Part shown: one piece after another, positions 26,473 through 35,302 of the stretch
Layout: each line of letters starts with the position of its first letter
Numbering within the stretch: position 1 is the first letter of the stretch
Translations under genes and position numbers: made by a program
From: Peribacillus psychrosaccharolyticus ATCC 23296
GTDB taxonomy: Bacteria; Bacillota; Bacilli; Bacillales; DSM-1321
NCBI RefSeq assembly: GCF_000305495.1
Contig: NZ_AJTN02000187.1
Coordinates: forward strand, 1-40,666
Direction: 5' to 3'
Length of the DNA: 40,666 nt
Notes under the pieces: generated by a model
Databases searched by the model: none
What the model saw: only the letters and a program-made list of their open reading frames with translations
Told to the model about the DNA's origin: nothing

Positions 26473-27003
26473 TTAAGGCTTAATACTCTCCATATGCTGT
26501 TGAATTGCAGCTTCAGACAAACTGCCCGAAAGTACATCTACTACTTTCCCTTCTTTATCTATTACGAAAGTAGTAGGCAGTGGATCTACACCATAAGCTG
26601 CTAAAACCTGGCTGCCTTTATCAATTGCCACTGGGAATGTCAGGTTATGCCTTTTGACAAATTTTTCAACGGCTAAGGTTGATTCATCTACATTGACAGC
26701 CAAAATTTGCACACCCTGATCCTTATAGTGTTGATATTGGTTATCCATATATGGCATTTCGTATTCACATGGTTTACACCATGTAGCCCAGAAATTCAGA
26801 AAAATCCCCTGTCCCTTATAATCTGATAGCTTATGTTTGTTTCCATCTAAGTCAACCAGTGCAAAATCAGGAGCTGTATCTCCTTTTTTAATCGTCTGGT
26901 TACTGTCTTTGGTAAAGTTAGCATAAAGCGTATACACCAAAGCTAGAGCCAATACTGCCAAGATAATGGTTCTCATAATCAGGCGCCGTTTTTTCTTATT
27001 CAT
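26473..27003 (-). CDS. resA: ResA, membrane-anchored thioredoxin-like apocytochrome c reductase
   Basis: Protein of 176 residues: N-terminal membrane anchor (about 10-29), then a TlpA/ResA thioredoxin fold with WATWCKPCEYE. The active-site cysteines are 76 and 79, and Glu82 corresponds to the Glu80 that tunes redox properties in B. subtilis ResA. It reduces the disulfide of apocytochrome c CXXCH before heme attachment. The central insertion and cis-Pro region (DPLPTTFVID) are present. First gene of resABC, with an extended -10 promoter upstream and ribosome-binding site GGGGGGAC. Confidence 0.95.
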   Translation of the reverse strand: MNKKKRRLIMRTIILAVLALALVYTLYANFTKDSNQTIKKGDTAPDFALVDLDGNKHKLSDYKGQGIFLNFWATWCKPCEYEMPYMDNQYQHYKDQGVQILAVNVDESTLAVEKFVKRHNLTFPVAIDKGSQVLAAYGVDPLPTTFVIDKEGKVVDVLSGSLSEAAIQQHMESIKP

Positions 27004-27039
27004 TTGTGTCCCCCCGCCGTACAGTAAAAATTCCTTTCT

Positions 27040-27048
27040 ATTATACCA
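27040..27048 (-). promoter_or_regulatory. Extended -10 promoter upstream of resA
   Basis: TGGTATAAT on the minus strand gives a perfect TATAAT with an extended TG, about 35 bp before the resA start. No recognisable -35 is present, as expected for an activated or extended -10 promoter; ResD is the likely activator. Confidence 0.6.
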
Positions 27049-27113
27049 TTTAACAACATAGCGATAGTGTTAACAAACGTGAAGAATCTGTGACATATCT
27101 TACCATGCTGCTG

Positions 27114-27839
27114 TTATTTTTCGTTCATCGCCATTGAACGAAGCAGTTTAACTTCATGCGGTGTCAGTTCTCTTGAATCACCGGCAGATAAACCATGTAA
27201 TGTCAGGAATCCATATTGTTCACGCTTAAGCTTTATAACAGGATAGCCAATTGCTTCAAGCATACGGCGAATTTGTCGATTTTTACCTTCATGAATCGTG
27301 ACTTCAATAATTGATGTTTGTTTTTGTTTATCGACTGAAAGTACTTTAGTCTTGGCCGGAGCTGTCACTCCATCCTCTAGCTTAATTCCTTTTTCCAGCT
27401 TTTTAAGATCTTCGCGGAATGGCATTCCTTTTACTTTTGCCACATAGATTTTTTCTACTTCATGTTTCGGATGCATCATAATATTCGCAAATTCACCATC
27501 ATTCGTCAAAATCAGTAAACCTGATGTATCGTAATCCAAACGTCCAACCGGGTAAATTCTTTCAGGGATCTCCGGGAAGAAATCTGTTACAACTTTTCTG
27601 TTTTTATCGTCCGTTACAGCTGAGATTACACCACGTGGTTTATAAAATAAGAAATACACTGATTTTTCTTTTTCCATTGGCACTCCATTTACTTCAACTT
27701 TATCATGAAGGCCGACTTTCACACCCAACTCTTTCACTACCTTGCCATTAACCTTTACTTTTCCTTCTGTAATCATTTCTTCTGCTTTTCGTCTCGATGC
27801 AAGTCCTGCATGAGCAATAACTTTTTGTAATCTTTCCAT
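27114..27839 (-). CDS. rluB: RluB, 23S rRNA pseudouridine synthase
   Basis: Protein of 241 residues: N-terminal S4 RNA-binding domain (about 1-60), then the RsuA/RluB/E/F-type catalytic domain with GRLDYDTSG (catalytic Asp about 102). Modifies a uridine in 23S rRNA helix 90-92 (position 2605 in E. coli numbering). Ribosome-binding site AGAGGTGA. It lies between spmB and resA as in B. subtilis. Confidence 0.93.
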   Translation of the reverse strand: MERLQKVIAHAGLASRRKAEEMITEGKVKVNGKVVKELGVKVGLHDKVEVNGVPMEKEKSVYFLFYKPRGVISAVTDDKNRKVVTDFFPEIPERIYPVGRLDYDTSGLLILTNDGEFANIMMHPKHEVEKIYVAKVKGMPFREDLKKLEKGIKLEDGVTAPAKTKVLSVDKQKQTSIIEVTIHEGKNRQIRRMLEAIGYPVIKLKREQYGFLTLHGLSAGDSRELTPHEVKLLRSMAMNEK

Positions 27840-28035
27840 CTATATTCACCTCTAATGTTTCCTTTTGATTTGTAAATCCGTTAGTGCAATCATACAATTA
27901 TTACACATTGAAGCAAAAAAACAAATGCTTTTTATTATATACTAACTGTTCCCTAAAAAACGGACCCTTATGAAGTGTACCACAAGCACTTTTCAATCAT
28001 CAAAAAATGTACCGCTGAAAAATTCGGCAGAACGC

Positions 28036-28060
28036 AAAAAAGAGCTGGTATCTGCCAGCT
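28036..28060 (-). terminator. Terminator of the dacB-spmA-spmB operon
   Basis: Stem AGCTGG / CCAGCT with a six-base loop (28043-28060), followed after one C by six U on the minus strand, just beyond the spmB stop. Confidence 0.75.
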
Positions 28061-28070
28061 TCTCTTGCAT

Positions 28071-28610
28071 CTACTTTGTTCCAAATACAAGAACCACAAC
28101 CACGATTGCGGCAATAAGACCGACTAAATCTGCCAATAAACCAACCTTAACCGCATCCCCCATCTTCTTGATTCCCACAGCGCCAAAATAGACGGTAAGG
28201 ACATAAAATGTGGTATCGGTGCTTCCTTGAATGGTAGATGCCAGTCTGCCAATGAAGGAATCGGGGCCATGAGATAAAATTAAATCACTCGTCATACCAA
28301 GTGCTGCTGTTCCTGAAATTGGCCGGATAATGGCAAGCGGCAGGATTTCTGGCGGAACATGAATAGCTGTAAGAACGGGCCTTAATAGTTCGACAAGGAA
28401 GTCAAGTGCTCCTGAGGCACGAAAAACCGATATCGCTACAAGCATCCCTACTAAGAAGGGAATAATAGAAAATGATATTTCTATTCCCTCTTTTCCCCCT
28501 TCAACAAAGGTTTCATAAGTAGGAATCTTTTTAAACGTTCCATAAAGTAAAATAATGCAAATTAAAATAGGAATCATCCATATAGATATTGCTGCCATCC
28601 ATTCAATCAT
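28071..28610 (-). CDS. spmB: SpmB, spore maturation membrane protein
   Basis: Protein of 179 residues (178 in B. subtilis) with five or so membrane helices and a nucleoside-recognition (Gate) fold. SpmA and SpmB are needed for full core dehydration of the spore and act alongside DacB. Its start follows the spmA stop with no gap (TAAATG). The biochemical activity is unknown. Confidence 0.93.
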   Translation of the reverse strand: MIEWMAAISIWMIPILICIILLYGTFKKIPTYETFVEGGKEGIEISFSIIPFLVGMLVAISVFRASGALDFLVELLRPVLTAIHVPPEILPLAIIRPISGTAALGMTSDLILSHGPDSFIGRLASTIQGSTDTTFYVLTVYFGAVGIKKMGDAVKVGLLADLVGLIAAIVVVVLVFGTK

Positions 28611-29204
28611 TTATTCCACCCCGTTCCGTTTACGTCGGTAATAAAAATAACGATCAATGGCGATTCCGCCGATTGCAGATATAATGGTAGCAATAATCGT
28701 TGGGAATACGATGTCGGTCGGAGAAGCAGAGTGATAGTTCAATCTAATAGCAATGACCGTTGTTGGAATTAGTGTGACACTTGATGTATTTAGCGCAAGA
28801 AACGTAATCATCGATCGACTTGCTGATGACTTGCCTCCATTTAGCAGTTTAAGCTGTTCCATCGCCTTAATCCCGAGTGGTGTTGCCGCATTTCCAAGGC
28901 CGAATAAATTGGCCATCATATTGGATAAGATATACCCCATCGCCGGGTGCTGTGGAGGAATATCAGGAAATAGCCAGGTAATCAACGGTTTAAACAAGAC
29001 AGAAAGCTTGTCTAACAATCCTGCTGCCTCCGCAATTTTCATCAGTCCCAGCCAGAAGACGAGGATGCTCATTAATCCGAGACAAAGTGTAACGGCCTCT
29101 CTGGCACTAACAAATAACGCTTCATTCACCTGTTCCATTGTTCCATTTACCATAGCGAATAAAACACCTATTAAGGTCATCCCAACCCATATATAATTAA
29201 CCAT
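28611..29204 (-). CDS. spmA: SpmA, spore maturation membrane protein
   Basis: Protein of about 197 residues (196 in B. subtilis), polytopic, with a Gate-type domain (LPTxxxA-like glycine-rich helices, e.g. MANLFGLGNAATPLGIKAME). The frame is open upstream to 29249 inside dacB. The conserved start MVNYIWVGM at 29204 is chosen and overlaps the dacB stop by 8 nt. The ribosome-binding site is weak, so translation probably depends on coupling to dacB. Confidence 0.93.
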   Translation of the reverse strand: MVNYIWVGMTLIGVLFAMVNGTMEQVNEALFVSAREAVTLCLGLMSILVFWLGLMKIAEAAGLLDKLSVLFKPLITWLFPDIPPQHPAMGYILSNMMANLFGLGNAATPLGIKAMEQLKLLNGGKSSASRSMITFLALNTSSVTLIPTTVIAIRLNYHSASPTDIVFPTIIATIISAIGGIAIDRYFYYRRKRNGVE

Positions 29205-30342
29205 TATTGATTCCCAGTACAGAAAGGAACATTTCCTTCCATACAGCACCCAAACTAGTTGAACTCATAACTTCTTTAGGTTTGCCATAAAAAACAGATC
29301 GTCTGCCTATTTCTTTGCCATCAAGATAAATCACAGCTTTGCCCACCACCTTAGGAATGTCACGTTCACCCTTCCAGCGAGGCTTCAATAAGAGATAATC
29401 AATTTTCACCTTATCTTCTTCATCTTTCATTAATGGATAAACAAACTTCGACTTAATATATAAATTATTTTGGTATTGTTTAATCCTGACTTTCTTTACT
29501 TCCCCAGCAGAAAGAATTTCTTCTTGATGATAAGAAGTAAACGTAGATTCAAACATATTAATATGATCGTTCCAATCATCTGGGCCCTTTAACGTTACCG
29601 CAATTAAATTCATATTATCCTTTGTTGCTGTCGAAACAAGGGTCCGTTTTGCCAGTTTAGTATAACCTGTTTTCCCCCCGGTACTATATTTATATAAACT
29701 TGTCAGTAATCTATTTTTATTGGTCCATTTATAATCCCAGTTTTCCATAGAATTCGGCGCCCGATGGACCTTAGTTCCCGCTATTTTCTTATATTCGTTA
29801 TTATGCATAGCGTATCGAGTTAAAAGTGCCATATCATACGCAGTAGAATAATGGTCTTTCGTACTATCAAGTCCATGAGGATTAGTAAAATGACTATTTG
29901 TCATCCCAATTTCCTCCGCTTTCTTGTTCATCAAAAAGACAAATCCCTCTGGACTGCCACCAACCTCTTCGGCAATCGCTGCGGCTGCATCATTGCCTGA
30001 ACGAAGCATTAATCCATAAACCAGATCTTCAAGCTTCATTTTTTCACCATGCTTTAAAAAAAGTGAAGACCCTTCTGTACCAATGGCGTCATCACTTATT
30101 TTCACAGTCTTATTCATTTTTCCTGATTCAATAGCTAGTAGTGCCGTCATTATTTTTGTAATACTAGCAATTCGGCTTATCTCATGAATATTCTTTTCAA
30201 ATATTACACGGCCGCTATCTTGATCCATTAAGATAGCACTTTTCGCAGTAACAACGGGTTCTCCGTTCACCTTTTCAGGCAGTCCTCCCGTACAAAGCAA
30301 ACAAATTAACAAAAGGGGCAGCACCCTATTTAGAAATCTCAA
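29197..30342 (-). CDS. dacB: DacB, sporulation D-alanyl-D-alanine carboxypeptidase (PBP5*)
   Basis: Protein of 381 residues (382 in B. subtilis). Signal peptide (about 1-27), then the penicillin-binding catalytic triad motifs: SITK (Ser60, Lys63), SGN (115-117) and KTG (224-226), followed by a C-terminal beta domain. It trims D-Ala from spore cortex pentapeptides in the mother cell, controlling cross-linking. It heads the dacB-spmA-spmB operon behind a candidate SigE promoter. Confidence 0.95.
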   Translation of the reverse strand: MRFLNRVLPLLLICLLCTGGLPEKVNGEPVVTAKSAILMDQDSGRVIFEKNIHEISRIASITKIMTALLAIESGKMNKTVKISDDAIGTEGSSLFLKHGEKMKLEDLVYGLMLRSGNDAAAAIAEEVGGSPEGFVFLMNKKAEEIGMTNSHFTNPHGLDSTKDHYSTAYDMALLTRYAMHNNEYKKIAGTKVHRAPNSMENWDYKWTNKNRLLTSLYKYSTGGKTGYTKLAKRTLVSTATKDNMNLIAVTLKGPDDWNDHINMFESTFTSYHQEEILSAGEVKKVRIKQYQNNLYIKSKFVYPLMKDEEDKVKIDYLLLKPRWKGERDIPKVVGKAVIYLDGKEIGRRSVFYGKPKEVMSSTSLGAVWKEMFLSVLGINNG

Positions 30343-30376
30343 TGTATTCCCCTCGTCCCTTTAGTGGTTTTGTACA

Positions 30377-30405
30377 AGTTTATGCAAAGAGACAAGGGTT
30401 ATTAC
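30377..30405 (-). promoter_or_regulatory. Candidate SigE promoter of dacB
   Basis: On the minus strand GTAATAAC (30405-30398), a spacer of about 13 bp, and CATAAACT (30384-30377), close to the SigE -10 consensus CATACANT. B. subtilis dacB is known to be SigE-dependent. Confidence 0.45.
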
Positions 30406-30447
30406 AAGAAAAAATCGAGCATCTTATTCATTAATTTCTAAATCTGA

Positions 30448-31320
30448 TTAATAAGGCTTCCATTTAAGTGTTTTTGCTTTTTCAAAGCGTTCACTAACAT
30501 TATTCCAGTTAACCACGTTCCACCAATTATCCACATAGGCATCTTTTTTGTTTTTGTATTGTAAATAATAGGCATGTTCCCAGACATCAAGGGCAAGCAG
30601 TGGGATTGTATCCCATTGAGTTAAAATCATATGTCGTTCTGTCTGCAGAATCTCAAGACGGTGTGCACGCGGGGACCAGACAAGGATTGCCCAACCTACT
30701 CCTTCCACTTGCTTGGCCGCCTCACTGAAATGCTTTTTAAATGCAGAAAAACTGCCAAAATCCTTCTCTATTTGAGCGAGCAGCTTGCCAGTTGGTTTTC
30801 CCCCGCCCTCTGGTTTCATACTTTCCCAGAAAATCGTATGCAAATAATGACCTGAGCCATGGAACGCAGCTTCCCGTTCCCAGTGCTTTATTAACGAATA
30901 ATCATTTGTTTTTCGTGCTTTTTCCATCATTAATTCCGCTTTATTTAACCCATCAACATATGCCTGATGATGTTTATCATGGTGCAGACGCATCGTTTCT
31001 TCAGAAATAGCGGGCTCTAACGCATTATATGGATATCCAAGCGACGGAAGCTGATGTTTGCCAATAGGTACACTCATCTTTTCTCTATCCAGCTCTTTCG
31101 TCAATATGGATGAACATTGATCAGCAAACAGGCGTAATTCTTCATTTAACATGACCTGATCTGCCTCGGTCGCTTGACCTGCTTCGATTTTATCAAGTAG
31201 TACATTAATCCTTTCGTTACAGTAAAGCATTTCACTCTCTCTGAACTTACCCGGTATTAATTGAGATGTCTCTTTCAGCCACTTTCGAATATCGACAACG
31301 TATTTCTTCCATTTTTTCAT
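30448..31320 (-). CDS. Fe/Mn superoxide dismutase with N-terminal extension (SodF-like)
   Basis: Protein of 290 residues. The C-terminal 205 residues are a complete Fe/Mn SOD: HKLPxLxYxYNALEP-like start (about 89-103), LHHDKHHQAYV (ligand His113), SGHYLHTIFW (ligand His161), and DVWEHAYYLQY (Asp and His ligands). The first 85 or so residues are a helical, charged extension with no signal peptide. B. subtilis SodF (281 residues) has a similar layout. Ribosome-binding site AGGAGG. It lies between dacB and ypuI, oriented with them. The metal cannot be decided from the sequence. Confidence 0.88.
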   Translation of the reverse strand: MKKWKKYVVDIRKWLKETSQLIPGKFRESEMLYCNERINVLLDKIEAGQATEADQVMLNEELRLFADQCSSILTKELDREKMSVPIGKHQLPSLGYPYNALEPAISEETMRLHHDKHHQAYVDGLNKAELMMEKARKTNDYSLIKHWEREAAFHGSGHYLHTIFWESMKPEGGGKPTGKLLAQIEKDFGSFSAFKKHFSEAAKQVEGVGWAILVWSPRAHRLEILQTERHMILTQWDTIPLLALDVWEHAYYLQYKNKKDAYVDNWWNVVNWNNVSERFEKAKTLKWKPY

Positions 31321-31388
31321 TTTCTCTACCTCCTATAGGCAACTAGCAAGCTATTTTAATTTTATGAATCCTAGGAGGGATAGGTGCA

Positions 31389-31439
31389 CAAAAAAAGCTT
31401 TATAAAATCCGCTCTGTCTAGCAGCAGAATTTATAAAGC
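31389..31439 (-). terminator. Terminator of ypuI
   Basis: A 16-bp stem with one or two mismatches (GCTTTATAAATTCTGC / GCGGATTTTATAAAGC) followed by six or more U on the minus strand, just past the ypuI stop. Confidence 0.85.
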
Positions 31440-31447
31440 ATTATCAA

Positions 31448-31936
31448 CTATTTTGATTGCATCATTTTTGTTCGATAATCCGTTTCATAGAATTCCAATT
31501 CTTCACGAAACGTTTGGAAGTTTGCTTCAAGATTCTTAAGAACCTGAACGATCCGATCTGGAACCTCACCATGGAACTTAATCGAATTTCTCCCTGTATA
31601 CGCGGCACGGCTGTCTTCAAACCAACGATCAGATTTTGGAGAGAAATATTCCTCAATACATTGATGGTAAACTCTGTATAAGGTTTTTTCTGCGGCACCT
31701 TTATGAAAGATCTCATTATTAAGGATGATCTGGCAGGTTTCTAGATTCTCCTCACAGTTTACAAGTAATCTTCTAAGCCCAGATAGGATCCCCTTATAAT
31801 ATAGATCCTCTCCCGGCTTCTCTTGTTGCAGCTGCGAAAGAGTGGTTTCATTCAAGAACTCCTCAAGTCTGCTTACCGTACCGCCTAAAAAAGTTCGCAC
31901 ATCATCAAGCTGAGATTTAACCATTGAATTACCCAA
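31448..31936 (-). CDS. ypuI: YpuI family protein (DUF3907)
   Basis: Predicted helical cytosolic protein of 162 residues (about 179 in B. subtilis). The MGNSxVKxQ start and FLNETTL segment resemble YpuI, and the position downstream of scpAB agrees. The start is TTG at 31936 with AGGAGGG seven bases upstream; an out-of-frame ATG at 31940 stops after three codons. Function unknown. Confidence 0.82.
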   Translation of the reverse strand: MGNSMVKSQLDDVRTFLGGTVSRLEEFLNETTLSQLQQEKPGEDLYYKGILSGLRRLLVNCEENLETCQIILNNEIFHKGAAEKTLYRVYHQCIEEYFSPKSDRWFEDSRAAYTGRNSIKFHGEVPDRIVQVLKNLEANFQTFREELEFYETDYRTKMMQSK

Positions 31937-31977
31937 CCATGAACCCTCCTCAGTAAGTTTTTACAGGTATAGTTCGT

Positions 31978-32370
31978 TTATCTGTTTACAATCGTACTTT
32001 GTCCCTGATCCAGACGTTTAATTGTTTGTTTTAAGGAATCAAAGTCGAGATTTTTGAAGTAAGCAGAGAATTCTTCTTGGGAATTCAAATATAATCGTTT
32101 CCGTTTCGATAAACTGGAATCCTTCAGTAAACAAACGAGCGCTACAATATCATAAAAATAAAAATTCCTAGTTGTTCCTTTATAAAGAGGATGTTCCATG
32201 AATGGTGTCAACTCTCGCATAAGCTCATCAAAAACCCGCAAATACACAACATGTAACCTTTTTTCTTCATTGCCTTCTTTAAAACTGACGGATGAACGAT
32301 TGAAAAGATCCTCTGGTGAATTTGATTTTTCTTTTTCAAGCTCAAGACCTGCGCATTCGAGAATTTCCAC
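31978..32370 (-). CDS. Unrecognised 130-residue protein between scpB and ypuI
   Basis: I do not recognise this gene. It is a predicted alpha-helical, soluble, charged protein of about 130 residues. No signal peptide, membrane helix or cysteine motif is seen. A central segment YLRVFDELMRELTPFMEH and YFYDIVALVCLLKDSSLSKR suggest a helical bundle. The frame is open to a TTG at 32391. I place the start at the GTG at 32370 because CGAGGTG lies five bases before it. It lies between scpB and ypuI, same strand, with short gaps, so it is likely cotranscribed. Confidence 0.65.
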   Translation of the reverse strand: MEILECAGLELEKEKSNSPEDLFNRSSVSFKEGNEEKRLHVVYLRVFDELMRELTPFMEHPLYKGTTRNFYFYDIVALVCLLKDSSLSKRKRLYLNSQEEFSAYFKNLDFDSLKQTIKRLDQGQSTIVNR

Positions 32371-32436
32371 ACCCACACCTCGATATCTCAAATAATGTAA
32401 TATTAGTAGTATATTAACACATTTTCAATGAAATTG

Positions 32437-33012
32437 TTATTCGATTGAGCCTTTAAATGTCTCGAAAAATAAATCTGCTTCCTCTTGTTCGAAATCCTGC
32501 TCATTTTGGGCATCTAAAGCAGGCAGTTCATCTATTGCTTTCAGGCCAAAGTAGTCAAGAAATTCTTTGGTTGTACCATATAGATAAGCTCTTCCGGAAC
32601 CTTCCATTCTGCCAACTTCTTTAATCAGCGCTTTCGAAACAAGGGTATGAATCGGTCTTTCTGTTTTTACTCCACGAATTTCTTCAATTTGGGCCCTAGC
32701 AATCGGCTGTTTATAGGCTATAATCGCAAGTGTTTCTAATGCAGCTTGAGATAATCCATGTGAGCTTGAAGTCTCTACCAGCTTTTTTAGATAATCCGAA
32801 TGTTCCTTTTTAGTAACAAGCTGAAAAACACCCGCAAGCTCCACTAATTGGATGCCTCTTGATTCTTGCAGATATTCTTCCTGTAATTCAGTGATAATGT
32901 CTTCTGTTGCCGACTCAGTTAATTCTAGTACTGAGGCCATCTGCTTTAACGCTAAGCCTTCATCTCCGGCTGCAAAAAGCATAGCTTCTAAAACGCCTTT
33001 CCAATTATCCAA
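32437..33012 (-). CDS. scpB: ScpB, segregation and condensation protein B
   Basis: Protein of 191 residues (197 in B. subtilis) with two winged-helix domains and an acidic C-terminal tail (about 168-185). It dimerises and joins kleisin ScpA and the SMC ATPase to form bacterial condensin. Typical segments are [18 protein letters not shown] and IEEIRGV. The start is TTG and overlaps the scpA stop by 8 nt, so it is coupled to scpA. Confidence 0.95.
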   Translation of the reverse strand: MDNWKGVLEAMLFAAGDEGLALKQMASVLELTESATEDIITELQEEYLQESRGIQLVELAGVFQLVTKKEHSDYLKKLVETSSSHGLSQAALETLAIIAYKQPIARAQIEEIRGVKTERPIHTLVSKALIKEVGRMEGSGRAYLYGTTKEFLDYFGLKAIDELPALDAQNEQDFEQEEADLFFETFKGSIE

Positions 33013-33766
33013 CTGCTCCTACACCTTCCTTAGCTGCAACAAAGATCTCTGAAAAATTGTTATCTTGTTCAACCTGAATTTGATTTAGTTTCATTAATTC
33101 TAATACCGCCAAAAAGGTAATAACAATATGCTCCTTTTCCGGTTCAGGGAAGAGGGAAAAGAAACTTGTTCTTCCGTTTAATGAACGGAGATTGGTTAAT
33201 ATTTCACCCATTCTCTTATCTATAGAAATTTCCTGTCTAGTCACCTTGGTATGTAAAGGCTTCTGTAATTTCTGCCGGCGAAGTAATTTCTGAAGAGCGC
33301 CCAGCATATCATACAAGCTGATATTAAGCTCTGGCTTGACAGTTTCCGCTTCCTTGGAGAATTCCGAAAAATCACTCGGTGGTTTTGAGAAAAATAAACT
33401 CCGCTCTTCTTCTAATGTTTTAAATTCCACCGCAGCCTGCTTATATTTTTTGTATTCGAGAAGCTTTTCAACGAGTTCCTCACGAGGATCCTCATCCAGC
33501 TCCATGCCGTCTTCATCATAAGCTGTCTCGTCCTCATGTTTAGGCAGCAGCTGCTTACTTTTAATAGCTAGTAAGGTAGCCGCCATTACTAAATATTCAC
33601 TTGCGATATCTAGTTCCAAGCTCTTCATCGTATGGATATATCCTAGGTATTGTTCAGTAATTTCAGCCATCGGTATATCATAAATATCAATCTCCAGCCG
33701 ATTAATTAAATGAAGGAGCAAATCCATCGGACCTTCGAATGCATCAATTTTTATATTATAACCCAC
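33005..33766 (-). CDS. scpA: ScpA, kleisin subunit of SMC condensin
   Basis: Protein of about 253 residues (251 in B. subtilis). The N-terminal helical domain that binds the SMC neck starts [19 protein letters not shown]. An acidic linker (about 75-95) and a C-terminal winged helix binding the SMC head follow. The frame is open 5 codons upstream to 33781. The GTG at 33766 is chosen because GGGG lies nine bases before it and it matches the family start; the upstream GTG has no ribosome-binding site. Confidence 0.94.
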   Translation of the reverse strand: MGYNIKIDAFEGPMDLLLHLINRLEIDIYDIPMAEITEQYLGYIHTMKSLELDIASEYLVMAATLLAIKSKQLLPKHEDETAYDEDGMELDEDPREELVEKLLEYKKYKQAAVEFKTLEEERSLFFSKPPSDFSEFSKEAETVKPELNISLYDMLGALQKLLRRQKLQKPLHTKVTRQEISIDKRMGEILTNLRSLNGRTSFFSLFPEPEKEHIVITFLAVLELMKLNQIQVEQDNNFSEIFVAAKEGVGAVG

Positions 33767-33989
33767 TATAAAAAACCCCACTATAAATCATGATTGTCTT
33801 GTTTGTTCATTGAGTTCCATCCCTTAGTATAGAGGATTGCCTTGTTTTATCCAATAACAATCTTCGTTTTCAGCTATTGAAAAATTTCCTAGCCCGTCTT
33901 TTATAAAATACAGGCCGGAGCCCATACATAATTTTCTCCACTGCATATTTTAAAAAGGTAAGCAGTAAGAAGTCAAAGGAGGTACTTAC

Positions 33990-34082
33990 ATGGGAGAAGG
34001 CGGATTCGGTTTCGGAGGCGGCTTTGCATTAATCGTAGTACTGTTCATTTTGTTAGTCATCATAGGTGCATCCTGGTTATAA
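33990..34082 (+). CDS. YjcZ-like sporulation micro-protein
   Basis: A 30-residue peptide: a glycine/phenylalanine-rich head (MGEGGFGFGGGF) followed by one hydrophobic helix (about 13-26). This is the pattern of the YjcZ family of small sporulation-associated peptides of Bacillus. The ribosome-binding site CAAAGGAGG is perfect, and a strong terminator follows 16 bases after the stop, so the unit is complete. Confidence 0.85.
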   Translation: MGEGGFGFGGGFALIVVLFILLVIIGASWL

Positions 34083-34097
34083 ACTAATCAGGGTATC

Positions 34098-34134
34098 AAA
34101 ACCTGCTTGCCTTAATGGCAAGCAGGTTTTTTTG
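34098..34134 (+). terminator. Terminator of the YjcZ-like gene
   Basis: A 14-bp perfect stem (AAAACCTGCTTGCC / GGCAAGCAGGTTTT) with a TTAAT loop and T tract. Confidence 0.9.
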
Positions 34135-34204
34135 TAAACATTCTAGCTAAAAGATCTCATATGATACAATTAGGATAGATTTTTATTCGAAGGGATGTTT
34201 GCAA

Positions 34205-34735
34205 ATGAGCTATCCAGCTGAATATATTGATTACTTAGTCGAATTTCATGGAAGCCGTGATTATTTTGAGTGTCATGAAATCCTTGAGGAATATTGGAAA
34301 GAGGTTTCACCTGGTGAACGGGATTCCCATTGGGTCGGGTTTATCCAGCTTGCTGTCGCACTCTACCATCAACGGCGCGGGAATTTCAACGGTGCGGCAA
34401 AAACGATAAAAAAAGCGAAAGAAATCCTTTCAAAAAAAGAAGATGTTATTACTGAACTCGGAATGAACCCACATGAACTACTCGATATTATATCGTCAAT
34501 TGAAAGACACATACATAACCAAACCCCTTATCAGAGCATCACTCTTCCATTAACTGATACAGAATTAATAAAAGCCTGCCAGACTTCCTGTAAGAATTCC
34601 GGATTTTTCTGGTGTATGCCAAGCAATTTAAACAATGCCGAACTCATACATCGTCACACTTTACGAGACCGCACAGAAGTTATTCAGGAAAGAAACAGGC
34701 AGTTACGGTTACGCAGGGAAAAACCTCAAACGTAA
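34205..34735 (+). CDS. ypuF: YpuF, DUF309 protein
   Basis: Protein of 176 residues (174 in B. subtilis). The DUF309 signature is seen near the N-terminus: YLVEFHGSRDYFECHEILEEYWKE, with conserved His and Glu residues that could bind a ligand or metal. A mostly helical remainder ends in an Arg-rich tail. A TTG two codons earlier is in frame, but GAAGGGA is spaced for the ATG at 34205. Two A7 tracts in this gene keep frame. Function unknown. Confidence 0.85.
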   Translation: MSYPAEYIDYLVEFHGSRDYFECHEILEEYWKEVSPGERDSHWVGFIQLAVALYHQRRGNFNGAAKTIKKAKEILSKKEDVITELGMNPHELLDIISSIERHIHNQTPYQSITLPLTDTELIKACQTSCKNSGFFWCMPSNLNNAELIHRHTLRDRTEVIQERNRQLRLRREKPQT

Positions 34736-34739
34736 GCAT

Positions 34740-34778
34740 AAAAAAAGAGACGCTTCCTATAGGGATCGCTTCTTTTTT
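34740..34778. terminator. Terminator between ypuF and ribT
   Basis: An imperfect palindrome flanked by A and T tracts (34740-34778; core GCTTCC..GGGATCGC) between the converging ypuF and ribT genes. Confidence 0.6.
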
Positions 34779-34833
34779 AATTTTTATTGATAGAGACATC
34801 AAGCATTACGAAGAACAGCATCTTTTCTTCTAT

Positions 34834-35199
34834 TTATGCAGGTGTTTCATTTCCGGGCAGGTCACATTTACCAAAAAACTCCGCTACATCATCTGTAGGT
34901 TGAACCTCTTTATCTGGATACTGCTCGATAATCGCTTTCACCATTGCCTTGCCCACACCTTGGGCCCTGAAGGAAGGATTGACAGAAATATGCTGTATTT
35001 TAATGATTCCTTCTTGAGAAAGATTAAGACCAGCCACACCAATTATTTCTTCTTCTTTCCATAGCAAAAGCTGCAAACTTTCATCAGATTCGTAATCCTT
35101 CATTGTCGTCTGTAATTTTTTTATGTCCTTTAAATCAGGCATAAACGACAATAAGCCCATTGCAATTTTTTCATGATTTTTTTTATATCTTATAAACAT
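34834..35199 (-). CDS. ribT: RibT, GNAT-family acetyltransferase
   Basis: Protein of about 121 residues (124 in B. subtilis) of the GNAT fold. The start MFIRYKKNHEKIAMGLLSFMPDLKD closely follows RibT, and the acetyl-CoA loop is seen as RAQGVGKAM. In B. subtilis it is the last gene of the riboflavin operon, with no proven role in synthesis. Here it stands alone; no ribDEAH genes are next to it. A GTG five codons upstream is in frame; the ATG at 35199 with GAGGGA is preferred. Confidence 0.85.
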   Translation of the reverse strand: MFIRYKKNHEKIAMGLLSFMPDLKDIKKLQTTMKDYESDESLQLLLWKEEEIIGVAGLNLSQEGIIKIQHISVNPSFRAQGVGKAMVKAIIEQYPDKEVQPTDDVAEFFGKCDLPGNETPA

Positions 35200-35302
35200 A
35201 GGATCCCTCGTCACTTAAGTACGTAGTATTTTTAAGAATATAGTACATCATACATAATAATACCTGTTCTTTCAATGCTACCCTAATTAGCATTTTCCTC
35301 GG

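Noticed and set aside
28753-29196. 147-residue open frame antisense to spmA
   Set aside because: Shadow frame opposite a well-identified membrane protein; no ribosome-binding site.
34612-35064. 150-residue plus-strand frame between ypuF and ribT
   Set aside because: Overlaps the end of ypuF out of frame, crosses a terminator and runs antisense to ribT.
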